Source of the DNA: Paraburkholderia sp. UYCP14C
GTDB lineage: Bacteria > Pseudomonadota > Gammaproteobacteria > Burkholderiales > Burkholderiaceae
Length of the DNA stretch: 64,000 nt
Reading direction: 5' to 3'
NCBI RefSeq assembly: GCF_004197395.1
Contig: NZ_SELS01000029.1
Location: 31,514-95,513, forward strand
Under the pieces are notes generated by a model. It did not search any database, was not told the DNA's origin, and saw only the letters and a list, made by a program, of their open reading frames with translations. A program made the position numbers and the translations under genes. Shown here in pieces: positions 35,998 through 44,731 of the stretch. Each line of letters starts with the position of its first letter. Position 1 is the stretch's first letter.

Positions 35998-36972
35998 TTA
36001 CTGTGCGGTAGCGGCGAGTTTCTTGCGATAGCCCATCGAATCGTTGATGCGGCCGAGGATATAGTCGCCCGCGGCGACCGGCTGATATTTGCTTTGCGCG
36101 TCGCTCGCGCCGAGCTCGCGCGGATCGACGAGCGCGCCGTAAGTCGGATCGTAGAACGTCGCGATCGAATAGCGCTCGCGCCCCGATGCATTGATCACGC
36201 GATGCAGCGTCGAGCGGAAACGGTCGTTGGTCCAGCGCGCGAGCAGATCGCCGACGTTCACGACGAAGCTGCCTTCGACGGGCGGCGCCTCGACCCACGT
36301 ATCGTTGGCGATTTCGCGCACCTGCAGGCCGCCGACCTGATCCTGCCAGAGTAAGGTGATGCAGCCGTAGTCGGTATGCGGTGCGACGCCGAACTGATCT
36401 TCATCCGACTGCGGCGGCTGCGGCGGGTAGTAGACCATCTGCGTGCGCTGCATCCGCTTCGTGTAGCGCGGCGCGAAGAAATTTTCTTCGATGCCGAGAC
36501 TCACCGCGACCGCGCGCAGCAGGTCGGCGCCGCACGCGCCGACCGCGTCGTAATAGTCGTACAGCACCGGTCGCAACCCGGGCATGAAGTCCGGCCAGTT
36601 GTTCGGCCCACGCAGCGCCTGCCCCGCCAGCACGTCGGGATCGTCTTCCGGCAGTTCGAGGCCGATGCTGAAGAACTCCTTGTAATCGGGCCGCTTCGCC
36701 TGGTACATCGTCGCGTCGCCGAGCGCATTGAAGCCGCGATGCCGATGATTGACCGCCGCGCGGCGCTTCGTGTCGACCGGAAACGCGAAGAAGGTGCGCG
36801 CGGCCTGCGCGGCAGCGTCGATCGTCGCTTGCGGCACGCCGTGATTGACGATGTAGAAAAACCCGATCGTCGTACACGCTTCATGAATTTCCTTCGCGAC
36901 GCGTCGCAGCGCCTGCTGATCGCCGGCGCGCACGCCGGCTAGATCGATGATCGGAATGCGGGTCACGGGCAT
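35998..36972 (-). CDS. 2-oxoglutarate/Fe(II) oxygenase, isopenicillin N synthase-like
   Basis: A 324-residue enzyme of the isopenicillin N synthase/2OG-Fe(II) family. The iron triad is His199 and Asp201 (PHTDYG) with His257 (STLHRV); Arg267 and Ser269 (RYSIATF) would bind the 2-oxo acid co-substrate. The N-terminal RIPIIDLAG and FYIVNHGVP are conserved. Its substrate is unknown; real penicillin synthesis is very unlikely. It is the first gene of a two-gene unit with an FAD dehydrogenase and is divergent from an amino-acid ABC transporter, pointing to catabolism of an imported amine or amino-acid-like compound (inference). A GGTATATACC palindrome sits 33 bp upstream. Confidence 0.9.
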   Translation of the reverse strand: MPVTRIPIIDLAGVRAGDQQALRRVAKEIHEACTTIGFFYIVNHGVPQATIDAAAQAARTFFAFPVDTKRRAAVNHRHRGFNALGDATMYQAKRPDYKEFFSIGLELPEDDPDVLAGQALRGPNNWPDFMPGLRPVLYDYYDAVGACGADLLRAVAVSLGIEENFFAPRYTKRMQRTQMVYYPPQPPQSDEDQFGVAPHTDYGCITLLWQDQVGGLQVREIANDTWVEAPPVEGSFVVNVGDLLARWTNDRFRSTLHRVINASGRERYSIATFYDPTYGALVDPRELGASDAQSKYQPVAAGDYILGRINDSMGYRKKLAATAQ

Positions 36973-37002
36973 CGCGCTGCTCCTTCGAGGGTCGGTATTG
37001 CA

Positions 37003-37016
37003 GTGGTATATACCGC
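37003..37016. promoter_or_regulatory. Candidate GntR operator, oxygenase side
   Basis: GTGGTATATACCGC contains the perfect palindrome GGTATATACC, of the GTnTAnAC form used by HutC-type GntR regulators. It lies 33 bp upstream of the oxygenase start. Likely binders are the UTRA-type proteins encoded at 40372 or 41204. Confidence 0.65.
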
Positions 37017-37101
37017 CAAAAGCGTCGCCGCAAGTTGCTTCGCGCTACTCGATATAAGGGCTTTTCTCTACTCACGCGAGCATTTATTTTTCGCCGGAAA
37101 C

Positions 37102-37115
37102 GCGGTATATACTGC
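37102..37115. promoter_or_regulatory. Candidate GntR operator, transporter side
   Basis: GCGGTATATACTGC is a second copy of the palindrome, 99 bp from the first, and lies about 100 bp upstream of the ABC binding-protein gene. The two sites flank the divergent promoter region. Confidence 0.65.
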
Positions 37116-37211
37116 CCAACAGGACCCGCAACTCGCCAGCGCCGCGGCGGGTCCAGAACAAAGACTTCAACACGCCGGCAACCCAACACCAATTCGCCCC
37201 CGGAGAATCCC

Positions 37212-38039
37212 ATGCGTATCCTTGCAGGCTGGAAATGTCGTCTGGTCATGCTGGCGCTGTGCGCGGCAAGCGTCGCCGCGCACGCCGAAGACCAGCTCGC
37301 CAAAGTGAAGAAGGCCGGCGAACTGGTGGTCGGCACCGAAATGCAGTTCGCTCCATTCGACTTCCTCGAGAACGGTCAGCAGGCCGGCTTCAACAAGGAC
37401 CTGTTCGCGGAGATCGGCAAGGAGATCGGCGTCAAGGTGCGCTTCATCGATCTGCCGTGGCCGAGCGTGCTGCCCGGTCTCGAAGCGGGCAAGTTCGACA
37501 TGGTCGGCGGCCCGCTGACGGTCACGAAGGCGCGCATGGAGCGCTACACGTACACGCTGCCCGTCGCCGATGCAACCGACGCGCTGCTCAAGCGCGCGAA
37601 CGATGCGTCGTTCAAGCAATCGTCGGATATCGCCGGCAAGACGGTCGGCGCGGGCAAGGGCACCGCGCAGCTCGACCAGTTGAAGAGCTACGCGGGCACG
37701 CTGCCGAAGCAGCCTGAAATCCGTGAGTACGTCGACAACAATCAGGCGTACGCGGACCTCGCGGCGGGCCGCATCGCCGCGGTCGCGAACTCGATGACCA
37801 ACATCGCGTATGTCGCGAAGCAGCGCCCCGAGATGTTCGCGGTCGTGCAGCCGCCGTTCGGCGCGAAGGTGTACTTCGCGTATGCGTTGCGTAAGGACGC
37901 CGACAGCAAGCCGCTCGCCGACGCGTTCAACGCCGCGCTCGTGAAGATGCAGAAGGATGGACGCCTCGCCGCGTTGCAGAAGAAGTGGTTCGGTGTCGCG
38001 ATGGAGATGCCTGCGACGATGCCCACGCCGAATTACTGA
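37212..38039 (+). CDS. Polar amino-acid-type ABC transporter binding protein
   Basis: A 275-residue periplasmic protein read from the ATG at 37212 (CGGAGAATCC upstream). The signal peptide (about 1-25, ..AASVAAHA) is followed by KKAGELVVGTEMQFAPFDFLENGQQAGFNKDLFAEI, the standard lobe 1 of family 3 solute-binding proteins. It would deliver an amino acid or related zwitterion to the permeases encoded just downstream. It begins the rightward transcript, opposite the oxygenase unit. Confidence 0.92.
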   Translation: MRILAGWKCRLVMLALCAASVAAHAEDQLAKVKKAGELVVGTEMQFAPFDFLENGQQAGFNKDLFAEIGKEIGVKVRFIDLPWPSVLPGLEAGKFDMVGGPLTVTKARMERYTYTLPVADATDALLKRANDASFKQSSDIAGKTVGAGKGTAQLDQLKSYAGTLPKQPEIREYVDNNQAYADLAAGRIAAVANSMTNIAYVAKQRPEMFAVVQPPFGAKVYFAYALRKDADSKPLADAFNAALVKMQKDGRLAALQKKWFGVAMEMPATMPTPNY

Positions 38040-38132
38040 GCGTCTCTAACGTGGGCGTCACGCGTCGCGCAATGGTTTCGCCGTAGCGTAGCGCCGCGCG
38101 CGTCGCCCTTCCTGCTCCTTCGACCGCGATCC

Positions 38133-38783
38133 ATGTTCAACACGACCGTCTTCGTTCAGGGCCTGCCGCTGCTGCTGCACGCGGCGCTCGCCACCGTCGG
38201 CATTTCGCTGACGGGGCTCGCGATCGGCTTCTTCGTCGGCATCGGCGTGTGCACCGCGCGACTGTCGCAGCATCGCGCCGCGCGGCTCGCGGGCGGCGCC
38301 TACGTGTTCTTCTTTCGCGGCGTGCCGATGCTCGTGCAATTGCTGCTTGTGTACTACCTGCTGCCGTTCGCCGGCATCAACGTGTCGCCGATCGTCGCCG
38401 CGATCAGCGCGGTGTCGTTGTGCTCGGCGTCGTATATCGCCGAAATTCTGCGCGGCGGGTTTCTGAGCATTCCGCCCGGACATCTCGAGGCCGCGCGCAT
38501 GCTTGGGCTGTCGCCGCTCGATACGCTGCGGCGCATTCTGGTGCCGCAAGCATTCCGCTTGACGCTGCCGTCGCTAGTCAACGAAATGGTGCTGCTGATC
38601 AAGGCGTCGTCGCTGATCTCGGTGGTCGGTGTCGCCGAGTTGACGCGCACCGCGCAGAACATCGCCGCGAGCACGTACCGGCCGCTCGAAGCGTATGTCG
38701 CGGCCGGGCTCATCTACTTCGTGATCTGCGGTTCGCTCGCGCTGGTCGCGCATGCGGCCGAGCACCGTTTGCAGCACGCCTGA
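38133..38783 (+). CDS. Amino-acid ABC transporter permease (HisM/GlnP type), first
   Basis: A 216-residue inner-membrane protein with about five helices. The ATPase-contact (EAA) loop is EILRGGFLSIPPGHLEAARMLGLSPLDTLRRI, and FFRGVPMLVQLLLVYYLLP is the conserved early motif of this permease family. It pairs with the second permease to form the channel. It lies 93 bp after the binding-protein gene and 28 bp before the second permease. Confidence 0.93.
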   Translation: MFNTTVFVQGLPLLLHAALATVGISLTGLAIGFFVGIGVCTARLSQHRAARLAGGAYVFFFRGVPMLVQLLLVYYLLPFAGINVSPIVAAISAVSLCSASYIAEILRGGFLSIPPGHLEAARMLGLSPLDTLRRILVPQAFRLTLPSLVNEMVLLIKASSLISVVGVAELTRTAQNIAASTYRPLEAYVAAGLIYFVICGSLALVAHAAEHRLQHA

Positions 38784-38811
38784 ATCGACTCACATTTAAG
38801 CGAACCTCGCC

Positions 38812-39474
38812 ATGCAAACGTTCGACCCGACCGTCATCACGCACAACCTGCAGCCGATCGCCGCCGGCCTCGCGACGACGCTCGGCAGCTGGGCTGCGGG
38901 CGTCGCGATCGGTCTCGTGATCGGCTTTCTGATCGCGGTGCTGCAACTGTTCTGCGGACGCTGGCTGCGCGCCGTGCTGCGCGTCTACATTGAACTGCTG
39001 CGAGGCACGCCGTTTCTCGTGCAGCTGTTTCTGCTGTACTACGCCGGCCCGTCGATCGGTCTCACGCTCGAACCGATGACGGCCGGCATCGTCGGCCTCG
39101 GTCTCTACGGCAGCGCGTATTTCGCCGAAGCATTCCGCTCCGGCTTCCAGTCGGTGCCCAAAGGCCATCTCGAAGCGGCGTCGTGCCTCGGGCTCACGCG
39201 CTGGCAGGCGATCCTGCGCATCCAGGCGCCGCAAATGCTGGTGCTGATCGTGCCCGCGCTGACCAATCTGATCATCGTGCTGAGCAAGGAAACCGCCGTG
39301 CTGTCGATCGTCACCGTGCCCGAACTGACATTCGTGCTGACAGGCATCGGCTCGGCCACCTTCGCTTTCGTCGAAACCCTGCTGGTGCTGTGCGTGTGCT
39401 ACCTCGCGCTGGTCGAACTCACCTCGCGCGCGGGCATGTGGGCCGAGGCCCGCCTCGCACGCTTCATGGCATGA
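38812..39474 (+). CDS. Amino-acid ABC transporter permease, second
   Basis: A 220-residue inner-membrane protein of the same family as its neighbour. The motif [22 protein letters not shown] and the EAA loop [30 protein letters not shown] are clear. It would form the heterodimeric channel with the product of the 38133 gene. It is followed 13 bp on by the ATPase gene. Confidence 0.93.
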   Translation: MQTFDPTVITHNLQPIAAGLATTLGSWAAGVAIGLVIGFLIAVLQLFCGRWLRAVLRVYIELLRGTPFLVQLFLLYYAGPSIGLTLEPMTAGIVGLGLYGSAYFAEAFRSGFQSVPKGHLEAASCLGLTRWQAILRIQAPQMLVLIVPALTNLIIVLSKETAVLSIVTVPELTFVLTGIGSATFAFVETLLVLCVCYLALVELTSRAGMWAEARLARFMA

Positions 39475-39487
39475 TTCCGGAACACCT

Positions 39488-40375
39488 ATGAACGCCATCG
39501 CCGACATGCCCTCCTCCGCGCAATCCGCCGCGCCGTCCGCCAGCGCAACGGCGAACGCACCGAATGCCGCGCCGCTGATCGAAGTGCGCGATCTGCGCAA
39601 ACGCTTCGGCGACGTCGAGGTGCTGCGCGGCGTCGATCTCGAGATTGCGCGTTCGGAAGTGGTGTGCATCATCGGGCCGTCGGGCTCGGGCAAGAGCACG
39701 CTGCTGCGCTGCCTCGCCGCGCTCGAGACCTACGATCACGGCGACGTGCGCATCGAAGGCGAACTGCTCGGCTATGCCGAGCGCAACGGCAAACGCGTGC
39801 GCGCCTCGCAGGGCGAAATCAACCGCGTGCGCCGCAACGTCGGCATGGTGTTCCAGCAGTTCAACCTGTGGCCGCACATGACCGCGCTCGGCAATGTGAT
39901 GGAAGCGCTGCTGCGCGTGCGGCACCTGTCGTCCGACGAAGCGCGCCGCCGCGCGAACGCGATGCTGGAGACGGTCGGCCTCGCGCACAAGGGCGACGCG
40001 TATCCGGCGAAGCTGTCGGGCGGTCAGCAGCAGCGCGTCGCGATTGCGCGCGCGCTCGCGATGGAGCCGCACATCATGCTGTTCGACGAACCGACTTCCG
40101 CGCTCGATCCGGAGCTCGTCGGCGAGGTGCTGCAGGTGATGAAGCAGCTCGCGCGCGACGGCATGACGATGGCCGTGGTCACGCATGAAATGGGCTTCGC
40201 CGCGCAGGTCGCCGACAAGGTCGTGTTCATCGATCAAGGTCGCATCGCCGTGCAGGGCAAACCGCGCGACGTGTTTCACGATGCCGCGCAGCCGCGTCTG
40301 CGGCAGTTTCTGCAAAACTATTTCGACCGCAATGCGTTCTGGACGCGCGGCCCCGACGACACCCAGCCGCTATGA
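39488..40375 (+). CDS. Amino-acid ABC transporter ATP-binding protein
   Basis: A 295-residue ATPase with Walker [10 protein letters not shown], signature [16 protein letters not shown], Walker [14 protein letters not shown] and switch His in VVTHEMGFA, typical of the HisP/GlnQ branch. About 35 extra Ala/Ser/Pro-rich residues precede the conserved start [12 protein letters not shown]. It powers uptake by the two permeases. Its stop overlaps the start of the downstream GntR gene by 4 bases (ATGA), coupling regulator and transporter synthesis. Confidence 0.95.
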   Translation: MNAIADMPSSAQSAAPSASATANAPNAAPLIEVRDLRKRFGDVEVLRGVDLEIARSEVVCIIGPSGSGKSTLLRCLAALETYDHGDVRIEGELLGYAERNGKRVRASQGEINRVRRNVGMVFQQFNLWPHMTALGNVMEALLRVRHLSSDEARRRANAMLETVGLAHKGDAYPAKLSGGQQQRVAIARALAMEPHIMLFDEPTSALDPELVGEVLQVMKQLARDGMTMAVVTHEMGFAAQVADKVVFIDQGRIAVQGKPRDVFHDAAQPRLRQFLQNYFDRNAFWTRGPDDTQPL

Positions 40376-41184
40376 GCACCACCGTTCGCCACAAGCCTCA
40401 CGGCAAATCCCCCGCCGGCGCGAGCAGCGCCGCCGCCAAAATCGCGCGCGGCAGCGACGACGTGCCCGCCGCGCGCTACGAGCAGGTCAAGCAGCACATC
40501 CGTCAGATCATCGACTCGGGCGAGCGCCAGGCGGGCGACCGCTTGCCTTCGGAGCTCGACCTCGTCGCGACGCTCGGCGTATCGCGGATGACGGTCAACC
40601 GCGCGCTGCGCGAGCTTGCCGATGCGGGGCTCGTCACGCGCGTTTCGGGCGTCGGCACTTTCGTCGCGCCGAACAAGCCGCAGTCCACGCTGTTGATGAT
40701 CGCCCATATCGGCGACGAGATCCGCTCGCGCGGCCACGCGTATCGCTGCGACATGGCGCTGTTGCAGCGCGAGACCGCGTCGGTCACGGTGTCGAACGCA
40801 TTGGGACTGGCGCCGGGCGCTTCGGTGTTTCATGTGATCTGCGTGCATCGCGAGAACGGCCTGCCGGTGCAGCTCGAAGATCGCTATGTGAATCCGGCAG
40901 TCGCGCCGGATTTTCTGCAGCACGATTTTTCGGCGCTGAAGCCTTCCGAGTATCTGCTGACGGTGGTGCCGATGCACGATCTCGAACACGTGGTCGACGC
41001 GGCGCTGCCGACGCCCGCCGAAGCCGAGCTGCTCGAAATCCACGCCGAGGAACCCTGCCTGACGCTGACGCGCCGCACGTGGACGAGCGGCGTCGCGGTG
41101 ACGTTCGCGCGCTTCGTGCATCCGGGTTCGCGCTACCGGCTCGGGTGCCGCTTTTCACCGAATACGTCGCAGCGCCAAGGCTGA
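40372..41184 (+). CDS. GntR-family regulator with UTRA domain (HutC-like), first
   Basis: A 270-residue regulator with a disordered, Ala/Lys-rich start (1-28), winged helix (about 34-100; [43 protein letters not shown]) and a UTRA effector domain (about 115-262). It ends the ABC operon, translationally coupled to the ATPase gene, so it likely responds to the transported compound. HutC relatives bind urocanate, but no histidine-utilisation genes are present here, so the effector is open. A second UTRA regulator converges 19 bp away. Confidence 0.92.
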   Translation: MSTTVRHKPHGKSPAGASSAAAKIARGSDDVPAARYEQVKQHIRQIIDSGERQAGDRLPSELDLVATLGVSRMTVNRALRELADAGLVTRVSGVGTFVAPNKPQSTLLMIAHIGDEIRSRGHAYRCDMALLQRETASVTVSNALGLAPGASVFHVICVHRENGLPVQLEDRYVNPAVAPDFLQHDFSALKPSEYLLTVVPMHDLEHVVDAALPTPAEAELLEIHAEEPCLTLTRRTWTSGVAVTFARFVHPGSRYRLGCRFSPNTSQRQG

Positions 41185-41203
41185 AGCGCGCGGCAAGAAA
41201 ACG

Positions 41204-41995
41204 CTACACGGTCCCCGCCAGATGAAACCGCGACGCCGGATGCCATAGCCGCACCGACGTCGCGACGTTCTCGCCGACCCACGTGCGCCGCCACAGCAGC
41301 AGACACGGTTCGCCGATATCCATCATCAGATGACGCCGCACATAGGCGTCGGGCTTTTGCGCATAGATGCGAAACTCGGCGCGCTGCACCGGTGCAAGTC
41401 GCACCATGTAGTGATTCGGCGTTTCGACCGAAAAGTCCTGCTGCAGGTATTCGGGGAACACCTTCGGATTGACGAAGCGGTCCTCGTACTGGATCGGCTC
41501 GCCCTCCTCGCTGTGCACGATGCACGAATGAAACGCGGGACCGCTCGCGAGACCGAGCGCTTCGAGCGCGTCGGCGTCGTCGCTCGGTTCGAGGGTCAGC
41601 ACGCGTGCCGAATGACGATGACCGCGCGCGGCGATTTCATCGGCGATATTGCGGATCTCCAGCACCGTCGATTCATACCGCTGCGGCGCGACGAAGGTGC
41701 CCGAACCTTGCACGCGCGTGAGCACGCGTTCGGCCGTCAGCTCGCGCAGCGCGCGCGACACCGTCATGCGCGCGACGCCGAACTCCTTGACCAGCTCCGT
41801 TTCGGAAGGGATCAACCCGCCCGACTTCCATGCGCCTTCGCCGATGCGCTGGAGCACGTAGCGTTTGATCTGCTCGTAGGCGGGCATCGCCTTGACCGGC
41901 GTGTCGCGTTCGCGTTCGGCGGAATCCTGATTCTGCTCGGACTGTGCGGCGGGTGTTTTGTGCGCCTGTGTAGTTGTTTTCACTCCAAACCTCAT
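41204..41995 (-). CDS. GntR-family regulator with UTRA domain (HutC-like), second
   Basis: A 263-residue regulator: winged helix (about 37-105; GLIPSETELVKEFGVARMTVSRALRELTAERVLTRVQGSGTFV) and UTRA domain (about 120-258). It is a paralogue of the first regulator, sharing the region FVAPQRYESTVLEIRNIADEI in place of [21 protein letters not shown]. The first 36 residues are charged and Gln-rich; a shorter start at MPAYEQIKRY is possible. The imperfect inverted repeat GGTGGTAC ... GTACACC just upstream suggests autoregulation. Confidence 0.9.
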   Translation of the reverse strand: MRFGVKTTTQAHKTPAAQSEQNQDSAERERDTPVKAMPAYEQIKRYVLQRIGEGAWKSGGLIPSETELVKEFGVARMTVSRALRELTAERVLTRVQGSGTFVAPQRYESTVLEIRNIADEIAARGHRHSARVLTLEPSDDADALEALGLASGPAFHSCIVHSEEGEPIQYEDRFVNPKVFPEYLQQDFSVETPNHYMVRLAPVQRAEFRIYAQKPDAYVRRHLMMDIGEPCLLLWRRTWVGENVATSVRLWHPASRFHLAGTV

Positions 41996-42007
41996 CGGTG
42001 GTTCGCC

Positions 42008-42027
42008 GGTGGTACCTGGGGTACACC
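42008..42027. promoter_or_regulatory. Candidate autoregulatory GntR operator
   Basis: GGTGGTACCTGGGGTACACC is an imperfect inverted repeat of GGTGGTAC and GTACACC arms, 13 bp upstream of the second UTRA regulator start. It differs from the GGTATATACC sites, so the two regulators may recognise different sequences. Confidence 0.45.
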
Positions 42028-42095
42028 GTGGCCGGTTCTCCGGCGGCCGGGCCCAATCTTACCCGGTTCGACCGCGGCGAGACCACTGGGACGCG

Positions 42096-42776
42096 CTACC
42101 AGATGTACGGCACGAAACGGTAACGCACGCGAGCCATGTATTGCGTGTAGCCATTCAGTTGCCCAGCGAGCAGCCGCTCTTCGCGCACCGCGCGCCAGCC
42201 CATGCCGTACGCCATCAAGGGCAGCGCGACGAGCCCCCACCACGAGCCGAGCATCAGCGGCGTGCCGACGAAGAACACCAGCGCGGCCGCGTACATCGGA
42301 TGACGGACGTACGCGTAAGGACCAGTGTCGGCGACCTTGTGTCCGCGGCTCGCCTGGATTTTTACCACCGGCGCGGCGTAACTGTTCGCGCGAAATACGA
42401 AGCGGCACATGAAGATGCACAGGAACACGCACAGCGCGCCGAAGCCCCTCAGCCACAACGGCAGCGGCGCGGACCAGCGAAACCGCATCGCGTCGAAGCC
42501 CATCAGGATCAGCCAGCCGCACCACGCGGATCCGATCGCGACCATGAATACACGATCCCAGCGGCTCTGCTGCGCCTGCACGAACGGCGCGAGCCGCTCC
42601 GCGAGCAACGCGGGATCGTGACGCGCAAGCCACAAGCCGAGCCACAAGCTCAATACCGCCAGCTCGAGCAGAAACCACCACGCGGCCGGCCACGCGAGCG
42701 TGCCGGCCGCGCCGAACAGCAGCACGGCCATGAACGCCAGCCACGCCAGCGATTGCAGGATCAGACGCGTGACCAT
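42096..42776 (-). CDS. Isoprenylcysteine carboxyl methyltransferase-like membrane protein
   Basis: A 226-residue membrane protein with about five helices. The C-terminal region GPYAYVRHPMYAAALVFFVGTPLMLGSWWGL ... REERLLAGQLNGYTQYMARVRYRFVP is the SAM-binding signature of the ICMT/PEMT-like family. Bacterial members are presumed methyltransferases of unknown substrate. It lies 23 bp downstream of the N-acetyltransferase gene and is probably on its transcript. Confidence 0.85.
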   Translation of the reverse strand: MVTRLILQSLAWLAFMAVLLFGAAGTLAWPAAWWFLLELAVLSLWLGLWLARHDPALLAERLAPFVQAQQSRWDRVFMVAIGSAWCGWLILMGFDAMRFRWSAPLPLWLRGFGALCVFLCIFMCRFVFRANSYAAPVVKIQASRGHKVADTGPYAYVRHPMYAAALVFFVGTPLMLGSWWGLVALPLMAYGMGWRAVREERLLAGQLNGYTQYMARVRYRFVPYIW

Positions 42777-42799
42777 CGCGGCTCCCTTGTGCGCACAGC

Positions 42800-43636
42800 T
42801 TATGCGGTCTGCTCGCGCATGCGCACGCGCTCGAACACATCGGCGATATCAATGTCCTCCAGGTTCACGCCGAAGCGCTCACGCAGACAGTCGGCGAGTT
42901 CGGCGGCGCTCGCGAGGCGTCGTTCGCTGACGATCTGCCCTTCGCCGTCACGCTCGTTGAACTGATCGTTGAAGAGCGCGAGGCGCAACTCGGGCAACAC
43001 GCGGCACGCCAGCAGATTACTCACGAAGATCGAATCCGGCGACGTCGACGTGTACCAGTTCGAGGTTTCATAGTCGATCCACTCGACTGCGCGCAGATCG
43101 ACGTGATAAACGCGCGTCCAGCTCTCGTCCGGCGCCAGCACCTCGAGATAGACGGTGTCGTGCCCCGCATTGGCGAAGCGGAACGTGCCGAGCGGAATCG
43201 GCTGCGCAAGGCCGGCGGTCAGGCGCAGCGGGGCGGTCAGCGTCACACCGCCGAAGCCGACGTCGGCGATCCATTCGGCGCCGTCGATATCGACGCGCAG
43301 CACCATATGCGTACGCGGCGAGATCGCGCCGGGCTCGCGGCCCCACACGACGCGCGCGAGCATCGGCGTGACCTTGAAGCCCAATTGCATCAGCACGTTC
43401 GCGAACAGAATGTTCTGCTCGAAGCAATAGCCGCCGCGCTTTGCGGTCACGAGCTTGCGTTCGATGGCTTCGAGCTCGAGTCTGACGGGCCGGCGCGTCA
43501 GCGGGTTCAGGTTCTCAAACGGGATCGCGGCGGGGTGAAGCCGATGAATCGCCCGCAGCACGTCGAGCGTGGCGGCGCGCGGGCCCTGATAGCCGATGCG
43601 GGCGAAGTAGCTTTCCAGATTGACGGAGTGGGACAT
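42800..43636 (-). CDS. Arylamine N-acetyltransferase
   Basis: A 278-residue enzyme with the NAT triad: Cys71 in KRGGYCFEQN, His110 in RTHMVLRV and Asp125 in WIADVGFGG. The opening ESYFARIGYQGPRAATLDVLRAIHRLHPAAIPFENLNP is the standard family start. NATs transfer acetyl from acetyl-CoA to arylamines and hydrazines and can have roles in secondary metabolism. Length matches the family. The next gene on the strand encodes the ICMT-like protein. Confidence 0.95.
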   Translation of the reverse strand: MSHSVNLESYFARIGYQGPRAATLDVLRAIHRLHPAAIPFENLNPLTRRPVRLELEAIERKLVTAKRGGYCFEQNILFANVLMQLGFKVTPMLARVVWGREPGAISPRTHMVLRVDIDGAEWIADVGFGGVTLTAPLRLTAGLAQPIPLGTFRFANAGHDTVYLEVLAPDESWTRVYHVDLRAVEWIDYETSNWYTSTSPDSIFVSNLLACRVLPELRLALFNDQFNERDGEGQIVSERRLASAAELADCLRERFGVNLEDIDIADVFERVRMREQTA

Positions 43637-43725
43637 CGGCGGAATTCCGGTTGGGTTGCGGGTTCGACGCGATCATAGCGGCTTTCGACGCTGAATCGAC
43701 CGCGCATGGAGAGGCGCAAACTCGC

Positions 43726-44403
43726 CTACATCCCTTTCAACGCCGACGTCGCGATCGACGGCACCGTAATGCCGTGGCTGGACGCGAACTGCACGGCCGA
43801 GCTCAGCGTCGACATCAGCGACTGCAACTGCCCCGGCGCCGACTGCGCAATATACGAAGCGCTTTGCGCGGTCTGCGGATTGAGGCCGGATTGCAGCAGC
43901 GACGACGGGCTCATCTGACCGATGCTGCCGAGCCCCGACTGCAAGCTCGAATACTGGCTCACGCCCTTGCCGAGCGACGACAGCCCATCGGTAAATGCTT
44001 GCTTGTTGACCGGCGTCGCGGATGCGCCGCCACTTGCATGATTCGCGAACGCATCGGTCAGCTTCTGCGACAACGACTGCTGCGTATTGCCGACCTGCGT
44101 CAACTGACTGACCGACGGCGTGCCGCCGCTGAGCAGTCCGGCCGCCTGCTGCGCCTGGCCGGCCGCACTCGTCATGCCCATCGCCGACGCGAGGCTCGAC
44201 TGCCCGCTCAGGACCTGCTGGTTCGCGCCCACGTAGCTCTGCAAAAGCTGCGACACCCCACCCGACGATGCACCGGCTCCAGCCGCGCTATCACCGCCCC
44301 CGCCGATGCCGAACTGCTTCAGATTCAACTGCGCGTGCGCGGCGCCGCCCAGCAACAGACCGCCGCTCGCCAGCAACGAAACCAGAAGAATGCGCTTGCT
44401 CAT
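43726..44403 (-). CDS. DUF2501 secreted protein (YjjA-like)
   Basis: A 225-residue exported protein read from the ATG at 44403, which has AAGGAGGTCGAA upstream; the frame to 44451 adds 16 hydrophilic residues. The signal peptide is about 1-24 (..LLLGGAAHAQ). The mature part is rich in Ser, Gln, Gly and Ala with many SQLxxxG-like segments and looks largely helical or disordered. It fits DUF2501, a periplasmic family of unknown function. It is divergent from the iron-regulated operon. Confidence 0.8.
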   Translation of the reverse strand: MSKRILLVSLLASGGLLLGGAAHAQLNLKQFGIGGGGDSAAGAGASSGGVSQLLQSYVGANQQVLSGQSSLASAMGMTSAAGQAQQAAGLLSGGTPSVSQLTQVGNTQQSLSQKLTDAFANHASGGASATPVNKQAFTDGLSSLGKGVSQYSSLQSGLGSIGQMSPSSLLQSGLNPQTAQSASYIAQSAPGQLQSLMSTLSSAVQFASSHGITVPSIATSALKGM

Positions 44404-44578
44404 TTCGACCTCCTTACTTTGACTTTCGGGGTTACTCGTGCGCTTCGACAACTCGCTCTTTCACACGTTCGGTCTGACTACATCAATACGTTGTTATTAC
44501 GTTTCAATTAATTTCTGCTTACGCCTTCATACGGTTTACGAGCGGTCCGTAAATCCGCGGATTACACGTCAGTAATAT

Positions 44579-44600
44579 TGATGAGAATCGTTCTCATTTG
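44579..44600. promoter_or_regulatory. Fur box
   Basis: ATGAGAATCGTTCTCAT is a 17-bp inverted repeat and includes TGAGAATCGTTCTCA, matching the 7-1-7 Fur consensus tGATAATnATTATCa in its proteobacterial GAGAAT variant. It lies directly upstream of a sigma-70-like promoter for the oprB-led operon, so Fe(II)-Fur should repress that operon. Confidence 0.85.
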
Positions 44601-44602
44601 TG

Positions 44603-44631
44603 TTGACTCTCGCAATACGCGTGCGTACGAT
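44603..44631 (+). promoter_or_regulatory. Sigma-70-like promoter of the iron operon
   Basis: TTGACT at 44603-44608 and TACGAT at 44626-44631 are 17 bp apart. The Fur box ends next to the -35 hexamer. The expected transcript leader is about 95 bases before the porin ATG. Confidence 0.6.
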
Positions 44632-44731
44632 CACGCCATCAACTGCTTTGGCATCCCGGGACATCACGCGAATTCGCGCCAGGCAGTCGCAAATTGATAC
44701 ATCGGTCGACACAACACTAATAAGGATTTCG

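Noticed and set aside
35998-36972. Isopenicillin N synthase proper
   Set aside because: The fold and iron triad fit the wider family, but there is no ACV synthetase gene or other beta-lactam gene; the name would mislead.
40372-41995. Histidine-utilisation (hut) regulators
   Set aside because: The proteins are HutC-like in architecture, but no hutUHIG genes are present, so a hut assignment is not supported.
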